From positions 7,826 to 16,675 of the forward strand of contig DKBE01000054.1 in NCBI GenBank assembly GCA_002451085.1: DNA of 8,850 bases. The letters are read 5' to 3'. The notes below the pieces were generated by a model. That model was not told where the DNA came from. It saw only the letters and a list, made by a program, of their open reading frames with translations, and did not search any database. Each line of letters starts with the position of its first letter. The first letter of the stretch is position 1. Shown one piece after another: positions 1 to 7,063 of the stretch. The position numbers and the translations under genes are program-made. Origin of the DNA: Proteobacteria bacterium UBA6908. Lineage in GTDB: Bacteria; Pseudomonadota; Gammaproteobacteria; Acidiferrobacterales; UBA6901.

Positions 1-1038
1 GAGCTCGCTGACCCGCGTGCCGCGACCCTGCCGATCGTCGCCGCTGTTGGCGGCATGCTGGTCCCGGCGCTGATATTTTATGCCATCAATCCGGAAGGCG
101 AGGCAGCGCGCGGCTGGGGAATTCCCATGGCCACCGACATCGCTTTTGCCATCGGGGTGCTGGCCTTGCTGGCCAGCCGCGTGCCGAAGTCGCTGATCAC
201 CTTTCTGGTGGCGCTGGCGATTGTCGACGACCTGGGTGCGGTGCTGGTGATCGCGCTGTTCTATACCGAGAGCCTGGTGCTGGAAGCGCTGGCCGGTGCG
301 GGGCTGATGCTGGCGGTGCTCGTGGTGTTTAATCTCGCCGGCATTCGCCGCATCACACCGTACTTCATTGTGGCGGTGCTGATGTGGTACCTCCTGCTGC
401 AATCCGGTGTGCATGCCACCCTGGCCGGGGTGATTGGTGCCTTTACCGTGCCGGCGCGTCCCAAGTATGACCCGGTGCGCTTCAGCACGCATGTCAAGGA
501 TCTGATGGTGCGGTTCGATGCCAGTTACTCGCCGGGTACCAGCATCCTGACCAATGACAAATTGCGCGGGGTGGTGCAGACGCTGGAGAACGGTGTGCAC
601 CAGGTCGAGACCCCGCTACAGCGGCTGGAACATGCCTGGCACCTGCCGGTGGCATTTCTGGTGATTCCGATCTTCGCGCTGTTTAATGCCGGCGTGCCGA
701 TCGAGTTCGGCCATCTGGCTGAAAGCCTGATGCACCCGGTCACGCTCGGGGTCGGGCTGGGGCTGGTGCTTGGCAAGGTGATCGGAATCAGCGGCGCCAG
801 CTGGCTGGCACTGAAAGTCGGTGTGGCCCATTTGCCGGCCGGAACCCGCTTCTCGCAAATCGCCGGTGTCTCGCTGCTCGGCGGCATCGGGTTTACCATG
901 TCGATCTTCATTGCCCAACTTGGCTACGTGCACAATCCCGAGTATCTGTTGATGGCCAAAATGGGCATTCTCGCCGCGTCACTGGCGGCGGGTGTCGGCG
1001 GTTATATCTGGCTTTATCTGCTAAGCCGGAGGAACTGA
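1..1038 (+). CDS. nhaA: Na+/H+ antiporter NhaA, C-terminal 345 residues (5' end outside window)
   Basis: The reading frame is open from base 1, and the residues before the first ATG (ELADPRAATLPIVAAVGG) already match NhaA, so this is a gene cut by the window edge and not one starting at 55. NhaA is an inner-membrane antiporter that exchanges cytoplasmic Na+ or Li+ for external protons, for pH and salt homeostasis. Seen in the sequence: the ATDIAFA motif (Asp at window residue 46), the ion-binding Asp pair in AIVDDLG (residues 76-77, codons 226-231), the LGK lysine (residue 259, codon 775-777) matching E. coli Lys300, and the GIGFTMSIFIA helix near the end. Between GVIGAFTVP and RLEHAWH there is a hydrophilic loop of roughly 50 residues, much longer than in E. 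coli NhaA; such long-loop NhaAs are common in other bacteria. Several hydrophobic helices follow. No nearby regulator is visible. Confidence 0.95.
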   Translation, partial: ELADPRAATLPIVAAVGGMLVPALIFYAINPEGEAARGWGIPMATDIAFAIGVLALLASRVPKSLITFLVALAIVDDLGAVLVIALFYTESLVLEALAGAGLMLAVLVVFNLAGIRRITPYFIVAVLMWYLLLQSGVHATLAGVIGAFTVPARPKYDPVRFSTHVKDLMVRFDASYSPGTSILTNDKLRGVVQTLENGVHQVETPLQRLEHAWHLPVAFLVIPIFALFNAGVPIEFGHLAESLMHPVTLGVGLGLVLGKVIGISGASWLALKVGVAHLPAGTRFSQIAGVSLLGGIGFTMSIFIAQLGYVHNPEYLLMAKMGILAASLAAGVGGYIWLYLLSRRN

Positions 1039-1233
1039 CTGGCGGTTTGTGCCGAAAAGTGGCGGAGTGATATGACGAATTACTCTGACACCTTAACGAG
1101 GCAGGAAACATCCGGGCTTACGCTGAATCATTCCCTGCGCCAGTCGTGGCCTGAAATCAGTGTTTAACTAATTGGCCGTCATTATTAGCGCGTCTTGTGG
1201 GTGTGAATATTCTTGCACAGCAACACACATCAT

Positions 1234-1273
1234 AAATCCGGGTCAGTGCGTTATTTTGCACCGACCCGGGTTT
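1234..1273 (-). terminator. Hairpin between convergent nhaA and lipoprotein gene, probable terminator
   Basis: Arms at 1234-1249 (AAATCCGGGTCAGTGC) and 1258-1273 (GCACCGACCCGGGTTT) pair at 14 of 16 positions, plus one G-T type wobble and one mismatch, around an 8-base T-rich loop. The arm ends carry AAA and TTT, giving a short A/T run on each side. The hairpin starts about 15 bases past the lipoprotein stop codon and lies 195 bases past the nhaA stop, so it best serves the minus-strand gene, but its symmetry would allow action in both directions. The T tract is only three bases long, so intrinsic termination is inferred. Confidence 0.6.
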
Positions 1274-1288
1274 GTAGGCAGAGGTTGG

Positions 1289-2272
1289 TTACAGCTTCAG
1301 CTGGTGTATCTCGAACTTGTCGATGTGCGTCTTGGTTTCCGGATTGAACAGCACATGCAGCATGGCGTAGAGGACATAAATCTGACCCTCGCGCACGACG
1401 CCGGTGGTGGCAAAGACATTGCCGGTATCCACTGAACTGACCACGTTGGCCGTAGACCAGTTGTCGCCGCTGGTGAGTTTAAACACCTTGTTGGTCTTGC
1501 CGTTGGCGATTACCACCAGCGCACCGTTCGGACCCCACAACAGGCCGTCGGCACCCGGCATGGGTTCCTTGGTCTTCACCTGGGTAAATTGTGCCGGCTT
1601 GTCCAGAGGCACCTTGAACAGGAGGCCCTCGTTCATTTTGGCAACCAGCAGGTAGCCGTCCTTCACCACGATACCGTTCAGGTTAAAGCTTTCCCCGGTG
1701 AAGCGCTTGTTGTTGAGCAGGACCGTGGCATTGTTGGCCGCGTCGACCTTGTAGATGATGGGCGAGAAGCTGTCGGTCACGTAGGCATTGCCGGCACCGT
1801 CCAGTGCAATGTCGTTGCAGAAATGTCCACCGGCACCACCGAGTTTGCCGAGATCCAGATATTTGATCAGCTTGCCGGTCGAAAGCTGGAAGATGCCAAG
1901 CCCGGCCAGCTTGCCCTGGTTCTCTTTTTTCGTGTGGACGCTGACGCCGGGATCGGAGTTGCAGACCAGCACCCGGTCACGTTCGGCATCGATGCGGATG
2001 CCGATGGCCGAGACCATATTGGGGTCCTGTATGAATACTTTGTACGACCCATCGTCTTTGACCTCGCCAACGATCCCTTCGTGCAGGGATGTGACCAGGA
2101 AGCGATTTCGTTTGGCATCGAAATCGATGCCCTCGGGGTACAAGGCGGCCTTGGTGAAACTGATCACTTCCGGAGACGCGGTCTTGGAGGCCGGCGGCGA
2201 TTTGGCCTTGTCGCACCCGTAGAGGGAGAACGCCAACAATGCGGTGAAAATCAGTACGGTTTTTCGAGACAT
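1289..2272 (-). CDS. SMP-30/gluconolactonase-like beta-propeller lipoprotein
   Basis: 327 residues. The N-terminus MSRKTVLIFTALLAFSLYGC is a lipoprotein signal with the lipidated Cys at 20 (LYGC, an unusual Tyr in the lipobox), followed by Asp21 and a Lys/Pro/Ser-rich linker. Residues about 35-327 form repeated blade-like units of the SMP-30/gluconolactonase/LRE type: YPEGIDFDAKRNRFLVTS (Glu47), HFCNDIALDGAGNAYVTDS (Asn153), NLNGIVV (Asn199) and PGADGLLWGPNGALVV. In SMP-30 proteins a Glu and Asn/Asp residues at such places bind a divalent metal; that this protein does so is inference. An exact substrate cannot be given; lactone hydrolysis is only one option, and it could be a binding propeller. 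In E. coli, Asp after the lipid Cys tends to keep lipoproteins in the inner membrane. The ATG is supported by a strong GGGAGGAG eight bases upstream. The gene lies downstream of slipin on the same strand, but 345 bases away, so it probably has its own promoter. Confidence 0.85.
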   Translation of the reverse strand: MSRKTVLIFTALLAFSLYGCDKAKSPPASKTASPEVISFTKAALYPEGIDFDAKRNRFLVTSLHEGIVGEVKDDGSYKVFIQDPNMVSAIGIRIDAERDRVLVCNSDPGVSVHTKKENQGKLAGLGIFQLSTGKLIKYLDLGKLGGAGGHFCNDIALDGAGNAYVTDSFSPIIYKVDAANNATVLLNNKRFTGESFNLNGIVVKDGYLLVAKMNEGLLFKVPLDKPAQFTQVKTKEPMPGADGLLWGPNGALVVIANGKTNKVFKLTSGDNWSTANVVSSVDTGNVFATTGVVREGQIYVLYAMLHVLFNPETKTHIDKFEIHQLKL

Positions 2273-2280
2273 ATAAATGA

Positions 2281-2288
2281 CTCCTCCC
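2281..2288 (-). promoter_or_regulatory. Ribosome binding site of the lipoprotein gene
   Basis: Reading the minus strand, GGGAGGAG is followed by eight bases and the ATG at 2272-2270. This near-perfect Shine-Dalgarno fixes the start, which also gives a complete lipoprotein signal peptide. Confidence 0.8.
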
Positions 2289-2345
2289 TGGCAACGAGTG
2301 GTGGACAGCGAATAGAAAACGGGGAAATGCGGAATTGGGCAGATT

Positions 2346-2391
2346 GCTCCGTTTTCGATACGACGTCAATTATTCGACACAAAGACGGAGC
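2346..2391 (-). repeat. Imperfect inverted repeat upstream of the lipoprotein gene
   Basis: GCTCCGT (2346-2352) pairs perfectly with ACGGAGC (2385-2391). The pairing continues with TTT/AAA across a one-base bulge and with TCGA at 2355-2358 against TCGA at 2374-2377. It sits about 75-120 bases upstream of the lipoprotein start. It could be a regulator site or an RNA hairpin in a leader; the sequence does not decide. Confidence 0.4.
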
Positions 2392-2512
2392 GGAATCATG
2401 TCAAGCTCGTCGACAGTCCTGACCAGGCTTTCTGTTGGAATGCCCGGGAATGGCGGCAAGCCGCGATGAACCGGAATTTCCCCAGGCATGCAGGGAGAAG
2501 TTGAAGGTCACA

Positions 2513-2569
2513 GCCGGAATCCTGCTGATGCAATTTCAAACCGCTGCCGATCAACAGGAATTGCCCGGC
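2513..2569 (-). repeat. Interrupted hairpin downstream of slipin
   Basis: AATCCTGCTGAT (2518-2529) pairs with ATCAACAGGAATT (2550-2562) apart from one wobble and one extra base, and the outer GCCGG (2513-2517) pairs with CCGGC (2565-2569) across an asymmetric internal loop. It begins about 50 bases past the slipin stop. No T tract follows on the minus strand, so it is a 3'-end hairpin but not a standard intrinsic terminator. Confidence 0.35.
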
Positions 2570-2617
2570 AGATCATTCATCGCAAATTGTCATCGCTGAG
2601 CAGGCCGGCCAGACCCG

Positions 2618-3376
2618 CTATTTCATTTTCTTCGCCATCTCGAGAAACGGTGTGATCAGGTCCATGGGCAGCGGGAACACGACCGTATTGCTCCTTTCGC
2701 CGGCGATGCTGATCAGCGTCTGCATGTAGCGCAACTGCAGGGCCTGCGGATTCTGGCTGATCAGGTCGGCGGCCTGCACCAGTTTCTCCGCGGCCTGGAA
2801 CTCGCCATCGGCATTGATGACCTTGGCGCGGCGCTGGCGTTCGGCCTCGGCCTGCTGGGCAATGGCGCGCACCATGGTCGGGTCGATGTCGACGTGCTTG
2901 ATTTCGACGCTGGTGACCTTGATGCCCCAGACATCCGTAGAGGCATCGAGAATCTTCTGGATATCGGTATTGAGCTTGTCGCGCTCGGCCAGCATTTCAT
3001 CCAGTTCGTGCTTGCCGAGTACCGAGCGCAGCGTGGTCTGGGCCAGCTGGCTGGTGGCCATGTAGAAATCCTCCACCTGGATGATGCAGCGCTGCGGGTC
3101 GACCACGCGGAAATACACCACGGCGTTGACCTTGACCGACACGTTGTCGCGCGAGATCACATCCTGCGGGGGGACATCCATGACGACAGTACGCAATTCC
3201 ACCTTGACCATGGTCTGGATTACCGGCACGACAATGACCAGACCCGGGCCCTTGACCTTCCAGAAGCGACCGAGCAGGAACACCACACCGCGCTCGTACT
3301 CGCGCAGGATGCGGAAGGAAGAGAGCAGGACGAGGAGTACAGCAAGCGCGACAATACTGGTTGAGATGAATTGCAT
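2618..3376 (-). CDS. Slipin/stomatin-family SPFH (band 7) membrane protein
   Basis: 252 residues from MQFISTS. Residues about 4-22 form one hydrophobic N-terminal anchor, followed by the stomatin signature [14 protein letters not shown], the [22 protein letters not shown] stretch of the SPFH core, and an Ala/Glu/Arg-rich coiled coil ([29 protein letters not shown]). The C-terminus has the usual [16 protein letters not shown]. Stomatin homologues oligomerise on membranes and organise microdomains. The partner protease NfeD lies directly upstream, with only one base between its TAA and this ATG, so the two are almost surely co-translated; in archaeal PH1510/PH1511 the protease cleaves the stomatin C-terminus, a relationship inferred here. 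A longer in-frame start at 3424 would add 16 polar residues overlapping nfeD and would spoil the N-terminal anchor; AGAGGG eight bases before 3376 supports the shorter start. Confidence 0.92.
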   Translation of the reverse strand: MQFISTSIVALAVLLVLLSSFRILREYERGVVFLLGRFWKVKGPGLVIVVPVIQTMVKVELRTVVMDVPPQDVISRDNVSVKVNAVVYFRVVDPQRCIIQVEDFYMATSQLAQTTLRSVLGKHELDEMLAERDKLNTDIQKILDASTDVWGIKVTSVEIKHVDIDPTMVRAIAQQAEAERQRRAKVINADGEFQAAEKLVQAADLISQNPQALQLRYMQTLISIAGERSNTVVFPLPMDLITPFLEMAKKMK

Positions 3377-3377
3377 G

Positions 3378-4754
3378 TTATGGGCCCTCTGAGGTTTCCG
3401 GTTTGACTTGCAGGACCAGCCCATCCATGGCGGTCACGGTGACTTTCTGTCCCTGGTGAATGGCCGTGGACGTGCGTGCCTGCCATTCCTCGCTGTGCAC
3501 GCGTATTCGTCCGGTGTCGGTGAAATCTTCCAGTGCCACACCGGTCGTGCCGATCATTTCCTCCTGGCCACTGACCACGCGGCGCCGGCGTGCCCGCATG
3601 GCAAAGTACACGACCCCAAGGAAGAAGGCCGCGCTGATCGCCGCGACGGAAATGATCAGCGGCCAGGCAATCGTATAGCCTTCGATGTCGGTGTCCATGA
3701 GCACGATCGAACCGACGATAAAGGCGACCACGCCGCCAATGCCGAGTGCACCGAAACTGGGCACAAACACCTCCGCGACCATAAAGCCAATGCCGAGGAG
3801 AATCAGCCCCAGGCCAGTGTAGTTGATCGGCAGCAACTGAAAAGCGTATAGCGCCAACAGCAGGGAAATGCCACCAATTACGCCGGGCAGGATAAAGCCC
3901 GGGTTCCACAGTTCGAAGAACAGCCCATAGATGCCGAGCAGCATCAGGATATAGGCGATGTTCGGATCGGCAATTACTGACAACAGTCGGTTGCGCCAGT
4001 CGGGCTCATAGGTCTGGATGTCGAGCCCGCGGGTATGAAGGGTAATGACGGTGTCCTTCACCTTGACCGATCGGCCATCGAGCTTCAGGAGCAGCTCGGC
4101 AACATCGACAGCCATGACATCGGCGACGCGCAGTTGTACGGCTTCGGCCGCGGCAATCGAGTCGGCCTCGCGCACGGCTTTCTCGGCCCAGTTGACGTTG
4201 CGGCCGTGCAGCTGCGCCAGGCCACGGATGTAGGACACGGCATCGTTCAGTACCTTTTCATCCATGCCGGGCTTGGACGGTGGCGGCGGCTTTATCTCAT
4301 CATTCTTTCGTGGCGTTTTGTCGGCCGGTTCCGGACTGCCCGGGAAGGGGGCGCCGGTGATGCGCACCGGTGTCGCGGCACCCACCGTGGTGGCCGGTGC
4401 CATGGCAGAGACCGAAGAGGCCAGCAGAATATAGGTGCCGGCGCTGGCGGCACGCGCCCCGGATGGCGCGACATAGGTCGCGACTGGCACCGGCGAAGCC
4501 AGGATGTCCTGAATAATGCGACGCATGGCGGTATCCAGCCCTCCGGGGGTATCCATGCGCAGGATCACGAGTGCAGCGCCCCGATCCCGGGCCTTGGTCA
4601 GTCCCCGGTGAACATAGTCGCCGGTAGCCGGGCCAATGGCGCCGCTGATATTGAGCAGCAACACGCGGCCAGCCGGTGTGGGCGTGCTCCCCGAAAGCAG
4701 GAGTACCGGCCAGAACAGGGCTATCACCAACAGAAACAATCGCCAACGTCGCAT
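3378..4754 (-). CDS. nfeD: NfeD-family membrane-bound ClpP-class serine protease
   Basis: 458 residues in full-length NfeD layout. A signal/anchor occupies residues about 5-23, then a ClpP/crotonase-like protease domain (about 30-230) with [16 protein letters not shown], the oxyanion-type TPGG, and the nucleophile motif [14 protein letters not shown] with Ser104. The general base is probably Lys167 (MDEKVLNDA), by analogy with the Ser97/Lys138 dyad of Pyrococcus PH1510. About five membrane helices follow (266-386), including [12 protein letters not shown], and then a small OB-fold NfeD domain (about 398-455, [12 protein letters not shown] to DGLVLQVKP). It acts at the membrane on the slipin encoded next to it. 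Between Ser104 and Lys167 lies a Pro/Lys-rich insert (about 134-163, with four prolines in a row), making the spacing about 20 residues longer than in PH1510. The Shine-Dalgarno is weak (ACGAAG). First gene of its operon. Confidence 0.93.
   Translation of the reverse strand: MRRWRLFLLVIALFWPVLLLSGSTPTPAGRVLLLNISGAIGPATGDYVHRGLTKARDRGAALVILRMDTPGGLDTAMRRIIQDILASPVPVATYVAPSGARAASAGTYILLASSVSAMAPATTVGAATPVRITGAPFPGSPEPADKTPRKNDEIKPPPPSKPGMDEKVLNDAVSYIRGLAQLHGRNVNWAEKAVREADSIAAAEAVQLRVADVMAVDVAELLLKLDGRSVKVKDTVITLHTRGLDIQTYEPDWRNRLLSVIADPNIAYILMLLGIYGLFFELWNPGFILPGVIGGISLLLALYAFQLLPINYTGLGLILLGIGFMVAEVFVPSFGALGIGGVVAFIVGSIVLMDTDIEGYTIAWPLIISVAAISAAFFLGVVYFAMRARRRRVVSGQEEMIGTTGVALEDFTDTGRIRVHSEEWQARTSTAIHQGQKVTVTAMDGLVLQVKPETSEGP
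3385..3390 (-). promoter_or_regulatory. Ribosome binding site deciding the slipin start
   Basis: On the minus strand AGAGGG lies eight bases before the ATG at 3376-3374, inside the last codons of nfeD. It favours the MQFISTS start over the upstream in-frame ATG at 3424. Confidence 0.65.
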
Positions 4755-4795
4755 GGCTGCTTCGTCCGGGATGATGTGGATTGGAACACTAGCAC

Positions 4796-4844
4796 GTGAC
4801 AGCGTGACGCGTGCATTGCCGATCCGTCATATGTACAGCGTGAC
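4796..4844. repeat. Short direct repeats (GTGAC / ACAGCGTGAC) upstream of nfeD
   Basis: GTGAC occurs at 4796-4800, 4804-4808 and 4840-4844. The last two are part of the identical 10-mer ACAGCGTGAC at 4799-4808 and 4835-4844, offset by 36 bases. This places the units 42-90 bases upstream of the nfeD start. Binding sites for a regulator are possible but not shown. Confidence 0.4.
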
Positions 4845-5100
4845 ATTATCACCTTCTGCCATGACGACCAGGGTTGATGCACGTCAACTTTCGGCCATGT
4901 CCTGGCGAATAAGGTCTTTCAGATCTGTCGCACAAAATATTTCACCATGCCATATTCGCCCTAGTATCCGGAATCGGTTACATCAGGTTCCGATGCATCG
5001 CAAATCGAACGCGAACAGGTGACAATAGGCAAGAAGAATATAATGCACATCCGGACAGGACGTCGTGGTGCACTTGAGTCGCACTCACTCATATGCTTTG

Positions 5101-5106
5101 AGCAGG
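5101..5106 (+). promoter_or_regulatory. Probable ribosome binding site for the start at 5112
   Basis: AGCAGG lies five bases before the ATG at 5112, the start that puts a signal peptide at the very N-terminus. The competing upstream ATG at 5043 also has a purine stretch (AAGAAG) in front, so the choice rests mainly on the signal peptide. Confidence 0.45.
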
Positions 5107-5111
5107 CAGCG

Positions 5112-6200
5112 ATGAGGCTCTCTATATACTTATTCGGGCTGTTGCTGGCGATGGGTCCGGCATGGACGGGACAGGCGTGGGCCCTAGATACAGCGACATC
5201 CCCCACGTCATGCACCCCCGCGCGCCAACAGGCGCTCAGCGCCATTGTTGACCGCAAGCTGGAGTTTTACCGCGACCGGTTTCCGGAAATCGAGTTTGTT
5301 CTCCTCTCCGGGCGCGAGCAGCGGGAGCAGGGCATTGTGGAGTTGCTCTGGTTGCTGGGAGACGGGGCGGCGAATCTTGATTACGAACATCCACCCGAGT
5401 TGCGTGCCGACCTGCTGCAGGTTTCGCTGGCGCGCATCGCCGTCCTGATGCGCTATGGCGCTTCGTCCTCTGCGTTGTTTCGGGTTGGAACGAACGGCCA
5501 GGCGCAACGCGCCCAGCTCTGCGTGTTGACACTGGATGCCTGCACGATCGCCAGGGATAATCGCCAGGCTGCGTTTTACATGCTGGATTTCCCGGAACAG
5601 GAATTTGCACGAATGCCCGAGAGCCAGTATCTCGATGCCGACCTGCACCTGGAGTACGTAATCGATCACGAGATCCACCACTGCCTGCAGGCACATCGTG
5701 GCGAACCCATCCCGATGTCCACGCGCGAATTCTGGCCAGGCTACATACAACGGCGAAACGAGATGTCGGCTGATGCCTATGGGCTGGCCATGCACATTCT
5801 GAAATACGGCACGGACAGCCAGTACGTCAGAACCCTGATTGCCGTCCGGGGACTATCGCTCATGGCGGGCGATCCGGATCACTACACCCCCTTGTCCATG
5901 GGGGCCACACTTGAGAACCTCTGCCAGCAAGTCGATTCCGGATCAGCACTGGAGCGGGCGCTGGCCGTGGCCACCACGGTCCGCGATACATTCGATCGCG
6001 GCTACGAGGACTATCTGAAATACCGCTATGCGGCCTATCTGGCCATGCGCCGGCTGGGTGTCGAGGATGACGTCGGCCCTTCGGTCCTGGCCAGGCTACC
6101 CGGTTATCAGCCCGATCCCGCACGGGTCGACAAGTTGCTGCACGATACGTCCGTGCACTATCAGCTGCTCTTTGGCGGCCCGCTCACGGTGGGACAATGA
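5112..6200 (+). CDS. Exported HExxH zinc-metalloprotease-like protein, family unassigned
   Basis: 362 residues from the chosen ATG. Residues 1-24 are a typical Sec signal (MRLSIYLFGLLLAMGP..., then AWA before LDTA), so the product is exported. I do not recognise the family as a whole. The clearest motif is IDHEIHHCLQAHRG, an HExxH zinc-binding site (His186, Glu187, His190). It is followed 27 residues past the second His by NEMSADAYGLAMHI, where Glu217 would be the third ligand and Asp221 fits the ExxxD pattern of M48-like gluzincins. Cys34, the two Cys in LCVLTLDAC, Cys191 (next to the motif) and one in NLCQQ could form disulfides in the periplasm. Starts at 5019 (GTG) and 5043 are open in frame but would bury the signal peptide behind a polar leader. 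It stands alone, divergent from nfeD. A role in envelope proteolysis is inference; substrate unknown. Confidence 0.8.
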   Translation: MRLSIYLFGLLLAMGPAWTGQAWALDTATSPTSCTPARQQALSAIVDRKLEFYRDRFPEIEFVLLSGREQREQGIVELLWLLGDGAANLDYEHPPELRADLLQVSLARIAVLMRYGASSSALFRVGTNGQAQRAQLCVLTLDACTIARDNRQAAFYMLDFPEQEFARMPESQYLDADLHLEYVIDHEIHHCLQAHRGEPIPMSTREFWPGYIQRRNEMSADAYGLAMHILKYGTDSQYVRTLIAVRGLSLMAGDPDHYTPLSMGATLENLCQQVDSGSALERALAVATTVRDTFDRGYEDYLKYRYAAYLAMRRLGVEDDVGPSVLARLPGYQPDPARVDKLLHDTSVHYQLLFGGPLTVGQ

Positions 6201-6340
6201 CTGGGGCCAGGGCTGGGAATTCGCTAATATAGCCAACCGTTCGGGCAGTGATCCGGGGTCTTCCTGATACCCGGCCTCCATACCGCGAATTCAGGTTCCA
6301 TACAAACGTATTTTTTTAATAACAGAAGACAACACATTCA

Positions 6341-6345
6341 GAGGG
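6341..6345 (+). promoter_or_regulatory. Ribosome binding site of the yebC-family gene
   Basis: GAGGG is followed by seven bases and the ATG at 6353. An A/T-rich stretch (6301-6338, with seven T in a row) lies just upstream and probably includes the promoter, but no clear -35 box is visible. Confidence 0.65.
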
Positions 6346-6352
6346 CGCAAGC

Positions 6353-7054
6353 ATGGGTGCGCAGTGGAAAACCAAAATCAAGGAAACAACGGCCGCTGCC
6401 AAGGGCCGGATTTTCACCAAGCTGGCCAAGGAACTCATGGTGGCCGCCCGTGCGGGCGCCGACCTGGACATGAATTCGAAGTTGCGCATGGTGGTGGAAC
6501 AGGCGAAGAAGGCCTCCATGCCCAAGGACACCATTGAGCGCGCCATCAAGAAAGGTGCCGGCCTGCTGGACGAGGGGGTCACCTATGAGAAAGTCGTATA
6601 CGAAGGGTTTGCACCGCACCGCGTACCGGTGATCGTCGAGTGCCTGACCGACAACGTGAATCGCACTGTTACCAATATTCGCATGTTATTCCGCAAGGGT
6701 CAGCTCGGCACCTCGGGTTCGGTGGCCTGGGATTTCGATCATCTCGGCATGATTGAGGCAAGCCCGCAGACTCCCGGTGCCGATCCGGAAACCGCCGCCA
6801 TCGAGGCCGGTGCCAGCGACCTGGAGGCCGGAGAAAACGGTGTCACCCTGTTTTACACCGCCCCGGCCGATCTCGATGCCGTCGCGCGCGCCTTGCCGGC
6901 GCATGGATTTACCGTGCATTCGGCCCAGTTGGGTTACCGGCCCAAGAACCCGGTCACGCTGGGCGATGCCGAGCGTGCCGAGGTCGAGGCATTTTTGGAA
7001 GCCGTCGACGCCGACGACGATGTGCAAAACGTGTATGTCGGACTGGCCGGATAG
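6353..7054 (+). CDS. yebC: YebC/TACO1-family protein, MGAQWK subtype
   Basis: 233 residues. The family is clear from [17 protein letters not shown], the central [44 protein letters not shown] and [18 protein letters not shown]. The usual YebC start (MAGHSKWANIKHRK) is replaced by a shorter [12 protein letters not shown]. This points to the second YebC subgroup found beside the ruvC-linked copy in some gammaproteobacteria; no ruvC is nearby, consistent with a paralogue. Family members have been described as transcription regulators (PmpR), and more recently YebC/TACO1 proteins have been linked to translation, including relief of polyproline stalling. Which role this copy has is not visible. 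It is the first gene of a tight same-strand cluster: its TAG shares a base with the GTG of the next gene. The start is backed by GAGGG seven bases upstream. Confidence 0.9.
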   Translation: MGAQWKTKIKETTAAAKGRIFTKLAKELMVAARAGADLDMNSKLRMVVEQAKKASMPKDTIERAIKKGAGLLDEGVTYEKVVYEGFAPHRVPVIVECLTDNVNRTVTNIRMLFRKGQLGTSGSVAWDFDHLGMIEASPQTPGADPETAAIEAGASDLEAGENGVTLFYTAPADLDAVARALPAHGFTVHSAQLGYRPKNPVTLGDAERAEVEAFLEAVDADDDVQNVYVGLAG

Positions 7055-7063
7055 TGATCCGGC
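7046..7063 (+). promoter_or_regulatory. Perfect hairpin holding a GTG start in its loop
   Basis: GCCGGAT (7046-7052) and ATCCGGC (7057-7063) form a perfect 7-bp stem around the tetraloop AGTG; a G-T wobble at 7045/7064 could extend it. The yebC stop TAG (7052-7054) straddles stem and loop, and the GTG start of the next gene (7054-7056) lies wholly in the loop. This layout fits translational coupling, with the ribosome finishing yebC opening the hairpin. The structure is seen; the regulation is inferred. Confidence 0.5.

Larger units (their letters stand above)
2273..2617. other. 345-base spacer between slipin and lipoprotein genes
   Basis: No convincing gene is present on either strand. It holds the lipoprotein ribosome site next to 2272, an imperfect inverted repeat at 2346-2391, and another at 2513-2569 behind the slipin stop. 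Both flanking genes are read on the minus strand, so a terminator for nfeD-slipin and a promoter for the lipoprotein gene are expected here. I could not find a -35/-10 pair good enough to call. Confidence 0.6.
4755..5111. other. Divergent intergenic region between nfeD and the HExxH gene
   Basis: 357 bases that must hold the promoters of nfeD (minus) and of the exported zincin-like gene (plus). The nfeD-proximal part is rich in GTGAC units, with the 10-mer ACAGCGTGAC repeated at 4799-4808 and 4835-4844. The centre (4931-4967) is A/T-rich. An in-frame extension of the plus-strand gene exists back to a GTG at 5019, but I treat it as leader. No RNA gene or full promoter could be called with confidence. 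Confidence 0.55.

Noticed and set aside
2399..2404. TTGACA (minus strand) as the -35 box of the lipoprotein gene
   Set aside because: The hexamer is perfect, but the nearest AATAAT is 24 bases away and nothing fits at 16-18 bases.
1589..2422. Long plus-strand open frame (277 codons) opposite the lipoprotein gene
   Set aside because: It is antisense to a gene with a lipoprotein signal, strong ribosome site and propeller repeats. Its own translation matches no family and runs into the spacer.
3220..3909. Minus-strand open frame of 229 codons across the nfeD-slipin junction
   Set aside because: It runs in a different frame through two well-supported genes, and its Arg/His/Gly-rich product shows no domain.
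4035..4799. Plus-strand open frame of 254 codons opposite nfeD
   Set aside because: Its Gly/Arg/His-rich product is typical of a shadow frame in G/C-rich DNA, and the opposite strand encodes a full NfeD with intact motifs.
4845..4850. GATAAT (minus strand) as the -10 box of nfeD
   Set aside because: It matches five of six -10 bases, but no acceptable -35 lies 16-18 bases upstream and there is no extended -10 TG.
4962..4967. TAGTAT (plus strand) as the -10 box of the HExxH gene
   Set aside because: Only four of six bases match, and the candidate -35 regions at the right spacing are poor.
6253..6274. CCGGG/CCCGG hairpin as a terminator after the HExxH gene
   Set aside because: The stem is only 5 bp with a ragged interior and is followed by CCTCCA, not a T tract.
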